Origin: an uncultured Eubacteriales bacterium | GTDB taxonomy: Bacteria; Bacillota; Clostridia; Oscillospirales; Butyricicoccaceae | Length of the DNA stretch: 7,597 bases | NCBI GenBank assembly: GCA_934630445.1 | Contig: CAKTWY010000118.1 | Location: 1-7,597 of the forward strand | Direction: 5' to 3' | In this document: piece by piece, positions 6,366 through 7,597 of the stretch | How the letters are laid out: each line of letters starts with the position of its first letter | How positions within the stretch are numbered: position 1 is the stretch's first letter | The notes under the pieces: generated by a model | The model's database searches: none | Told to the model about the DNA's origin: nothing | What the model saw: the letters and a program-made list of their open reading frames with translations, nothing else | Made by a program: the position numbers and the translations under genes

Positions 6366-7471
6366 CGCTCGGCCTGATCGTGAACCCCGCCGCCGGGCTC
6401 GGCGGCGAGGCGGGGCTGAAAGGCAGCGATGGCGCCCGGATCCAGGCCTGTGCCCGCGCGCTGGGCATTCCCGCCCGTGCGGGGCTGCGCGCGCAGAGGG
6501 CGCTTGAGGTGCTTCGCAGCGGGGCGCGTGATTTTGCGCTTCTCACCGCGCCGGGCGAAATGGGGGAGGAGGCCGCCCGCGCGTGCGGCTTTTCACCCGC
6601 AGTCATCGGCAGCATTGCGCAGGGCCGCACCACGGCGGAGGACACGGTGCGCATCGCGCGTGCCATGGCCTGTGCCGGCGCGCAGCTCATCGCCTTCGCC
6701 GGGGGCGACGGTACGGCCCGCGCGATGTATGAGGCGGTCGGAACGCGTGTTCCCGTGCTCGGTATTCCAGCCGGGGTAAAAATCCATTCCGCGGTTTACG
6801 CGGTGAACCCCCGCGCTGCGGGGGAGGCGCTTGCGTGCTTTTTAAACGGCAGGAACTTCACGCTCGCCGAGGCCGAAGTGATGGATATCGACGAGGAAGA
6901 CTTTCGCCGCGGCCGCGTGTCCGCGCGGCTTTACGGCAGCCTTTTGACGGCGCGCGTACGCGGACTGATGCAGGGAACGAAGACGGGGTATTATTCCGAG
7001 CGCGAAGCGCTCTCGGCCATCGCGGCGGACGTCGTCGAGCATATGGACCCGGAGGCGGTGTATCTCATCGGTCCGGGTACGACGACCCGCTCGGTGCTCG
7101 AGCGGATGAACCTTTCCTGCACGCTGCTCGGCGTGGACGCGGTGCGCGGCGGCACGCTCATCGGGCAGGACCTGAACGAGCGCGAGATTGCGTCGCTCAT
7201 CGAAGGGAAGCGGGCGCATATCGTCGTTACGGCGATCGGCGGGCAGGGGCATATTTTCGGACGCGGCAATCAGCAGCTGAGTCCGCGCGTGCTGCGCGCG
7301 GCGGGGCGCGAACACATTCCAGTCATCGCCACGCGCGCCAAGCTCGTGGCGCTCGGGGGCGCGCCTTTTCTGCTCGACACGGGAGACGACGCGCTCGATC
7401 GGGAGCTGGCGGGCTATTACCGCGTTGTTGTCGGATATGAAGAATATATCCCTTACCGCGCGGCCTGGTGA
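6362..7471 (+). CDS. ATP-NAD kinase family protein (COG3199, AcoX-like)
   Basis: A 369-residue cytoplasmic protein of the predicted polyphosphate/ATP-dependent NAD kinase group, which includes AcoX of acetoin gene clusters. The NAD-kinase/diacylglycerol-kinase fold is marked by NPAAGLGG at 8-15, GGDGT at 114-118, GIPAGVKIHS at 134-143 and EVMDIDEED at 172-180. The AcoX-like C-terminal part is marked by GPGTTT at 237-242, GGQGHIFGRGNQQLSP at 293-308 and LLDTGDD at 337-343. All catalytic marks of the group look intact. It differs from ordinary NadK, which is about 280-300 residues and lacks this C-terminal part. The ATG at 6362 overlaps the TGA of the GcvPB-like gene (ATGA). An earlier in-frame GTG at 6335 would place nine residues inside that gene and is less likely. 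Only a weak Shine-Dalgarno (GCGGAA) is present, so expression probably depends on coupling. The role may be to make or sense a nucleotide cofactor, or to phosphorylate a pathway metabolite. No kinase activity can be shown from sequence. Confidence 0.88.
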   Translation: MTLGLIVNPAAGLGGEAGLKGSDGARIQACARALGIPARAGLRAQRALEVLRSGARDFALLTAPGEMGEEAARACGFSPAVIGSIAQGRTTAEDTVRIARAMACAGAQLIAFAGGDGTARAMYEAVGTRVPVLGIPAGVKIHSAVYAVNPRAAGEALACFLNGRNFTLAEAEVMDIDEEDFRRGRVSARLYGSLLTARVRGLMQGTKTGYYSEREALSAIAADVVEHMDPEAVYLIGPGTTTRSVLERMNLSCTLLGVDAVRGGTLIGQDLNEREIASLIEGKRAHIVVTAIGGQGHIFGRGNQQLSPRVLRAAGREHIPVIATRAKLVALGGAPFLLDTGDDALDRELAGYYRVVVGYEEYIPYRAAW

Positions 7472-7491
7472 GCAGCTGGGTTAACGTATTT

Positions 7492-7536
7492 GCAAAAGTG
7501 GGGTGCCGCAACTTTGTTGCGGCGCCCCACTTTTGC
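7492..7536 (+). terminator. Long stem-loop terminator, probably bidirectional
   Basis: A 21-bp stem with a single G-U pair and a TTT loop: left arm from GCAAAAGTGGGG to CGCAAC, right arm from GTTGCGG to CCCCACTTTTGC. The right arm ends in TTTT followed by GCTTGT. The left arm has the matching AAAA, so the element could also stop a transcript from the right. It starts 20 nt after the TGA of the AcoX-like gene and closes the rightward operon. Confidence 0.85.
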
Positions 7537-7597
7537 TTGTCGATAAACTCCTTGCGCCGCAGCGCACATAAAAATAGACAAAAAAGTCAGGACATGT

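Noticed and set aside
7537..7597. Possible end or start of a further gene at the right edge
   Set aside because: Only 61 bases. A short SD-like AAGGAG on the minus strand has no suitable start after it, and no coding pattern can be judged.
1..7597. CRISPR array, insertion sequence, tRNA or rRNA
   Set aside because: No direct repeat series, transposase motifs, terminal inverted repeats or tRNA cloverleaf were seen on either strand.

Overview
The window is a compact stretch of a GC-rich, anaerobic-looking bacterial genome. It carries two divergent operons that fire away from a short AT-rich control region at about 3190-3385. The following suggest a high-GC member of the Clostridia (Oscillospiraceae- or Christensenellales-like): strong Shine-Dalgarno sites, sigma-A type promoters, TTG and GTG starts, a two-subunit glycine dehydrogenase, and an electron transfer flavoprotein with a fused ferredoxin domain. 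That placement is an inference from style and gene content. No taxonomic marker is present.

Leftward operon (minus strand, 3189 to beyond position 1): an FAD-linked 2-hydroxyacid dehydrogenase of the GlcD/LctD type, then etfB, then etfA with an N-terminal 2x[4Fe-4S] ferredoxin domain. EtfA runs off the left edge. The genes are translationally coupled by a 4-nt ATGA overlap and a 19-nt overlap. The set matches the subunits of the Ldh/EtfAB complex known from Acetobacterium woodii (LctD, LctB, LctC). There, NAD+-dependent oxidation of a hydroxyacid is driven by co-oxidation of reduced ferredoxin. The substrate here (lactate, glycolate or another 2-hydroxyacid) cannot be read from the sequence.

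Rightward operon (plus strand, 3386-7471): a GcvPA-like gene, a GcvPB-like gene and a COG3199/AcoX-type NAD-kinase-fold protein. They are separated by 1 nt and a 4-nt ATGA overlap, and end at a strong stem-loop terminator (7492-7536). Both P-protein subunits keep the fold signatures and the PLP lysine. However, they lack several motifs that are nearly invariant in true glycine decarboxylases, and no GcvT, GcvH or lipoamide dehydrogenase gene lies in the window. They may act on another substrate or do a different reaction.

The control region holds two face-to-face promoters whose -10 boxes are 4 nt apart, a dyad across the -10 of one and the predicted start of the other, and a perfect 12-bp palindrome beside the rightward -35. 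The two operons are therefore probably regulated together, perhaps reciprocally. The most interesting possibility is that a divergent P-protein, an NAD-kinase-like protein and an Etf-coupled hydroxyacid dehydrogenase form one metabolic module for a hydroxy- or amino-acid substrate. This is an inference from layout and motif loss. Bases 7537-7597 contain nothing I can assign.
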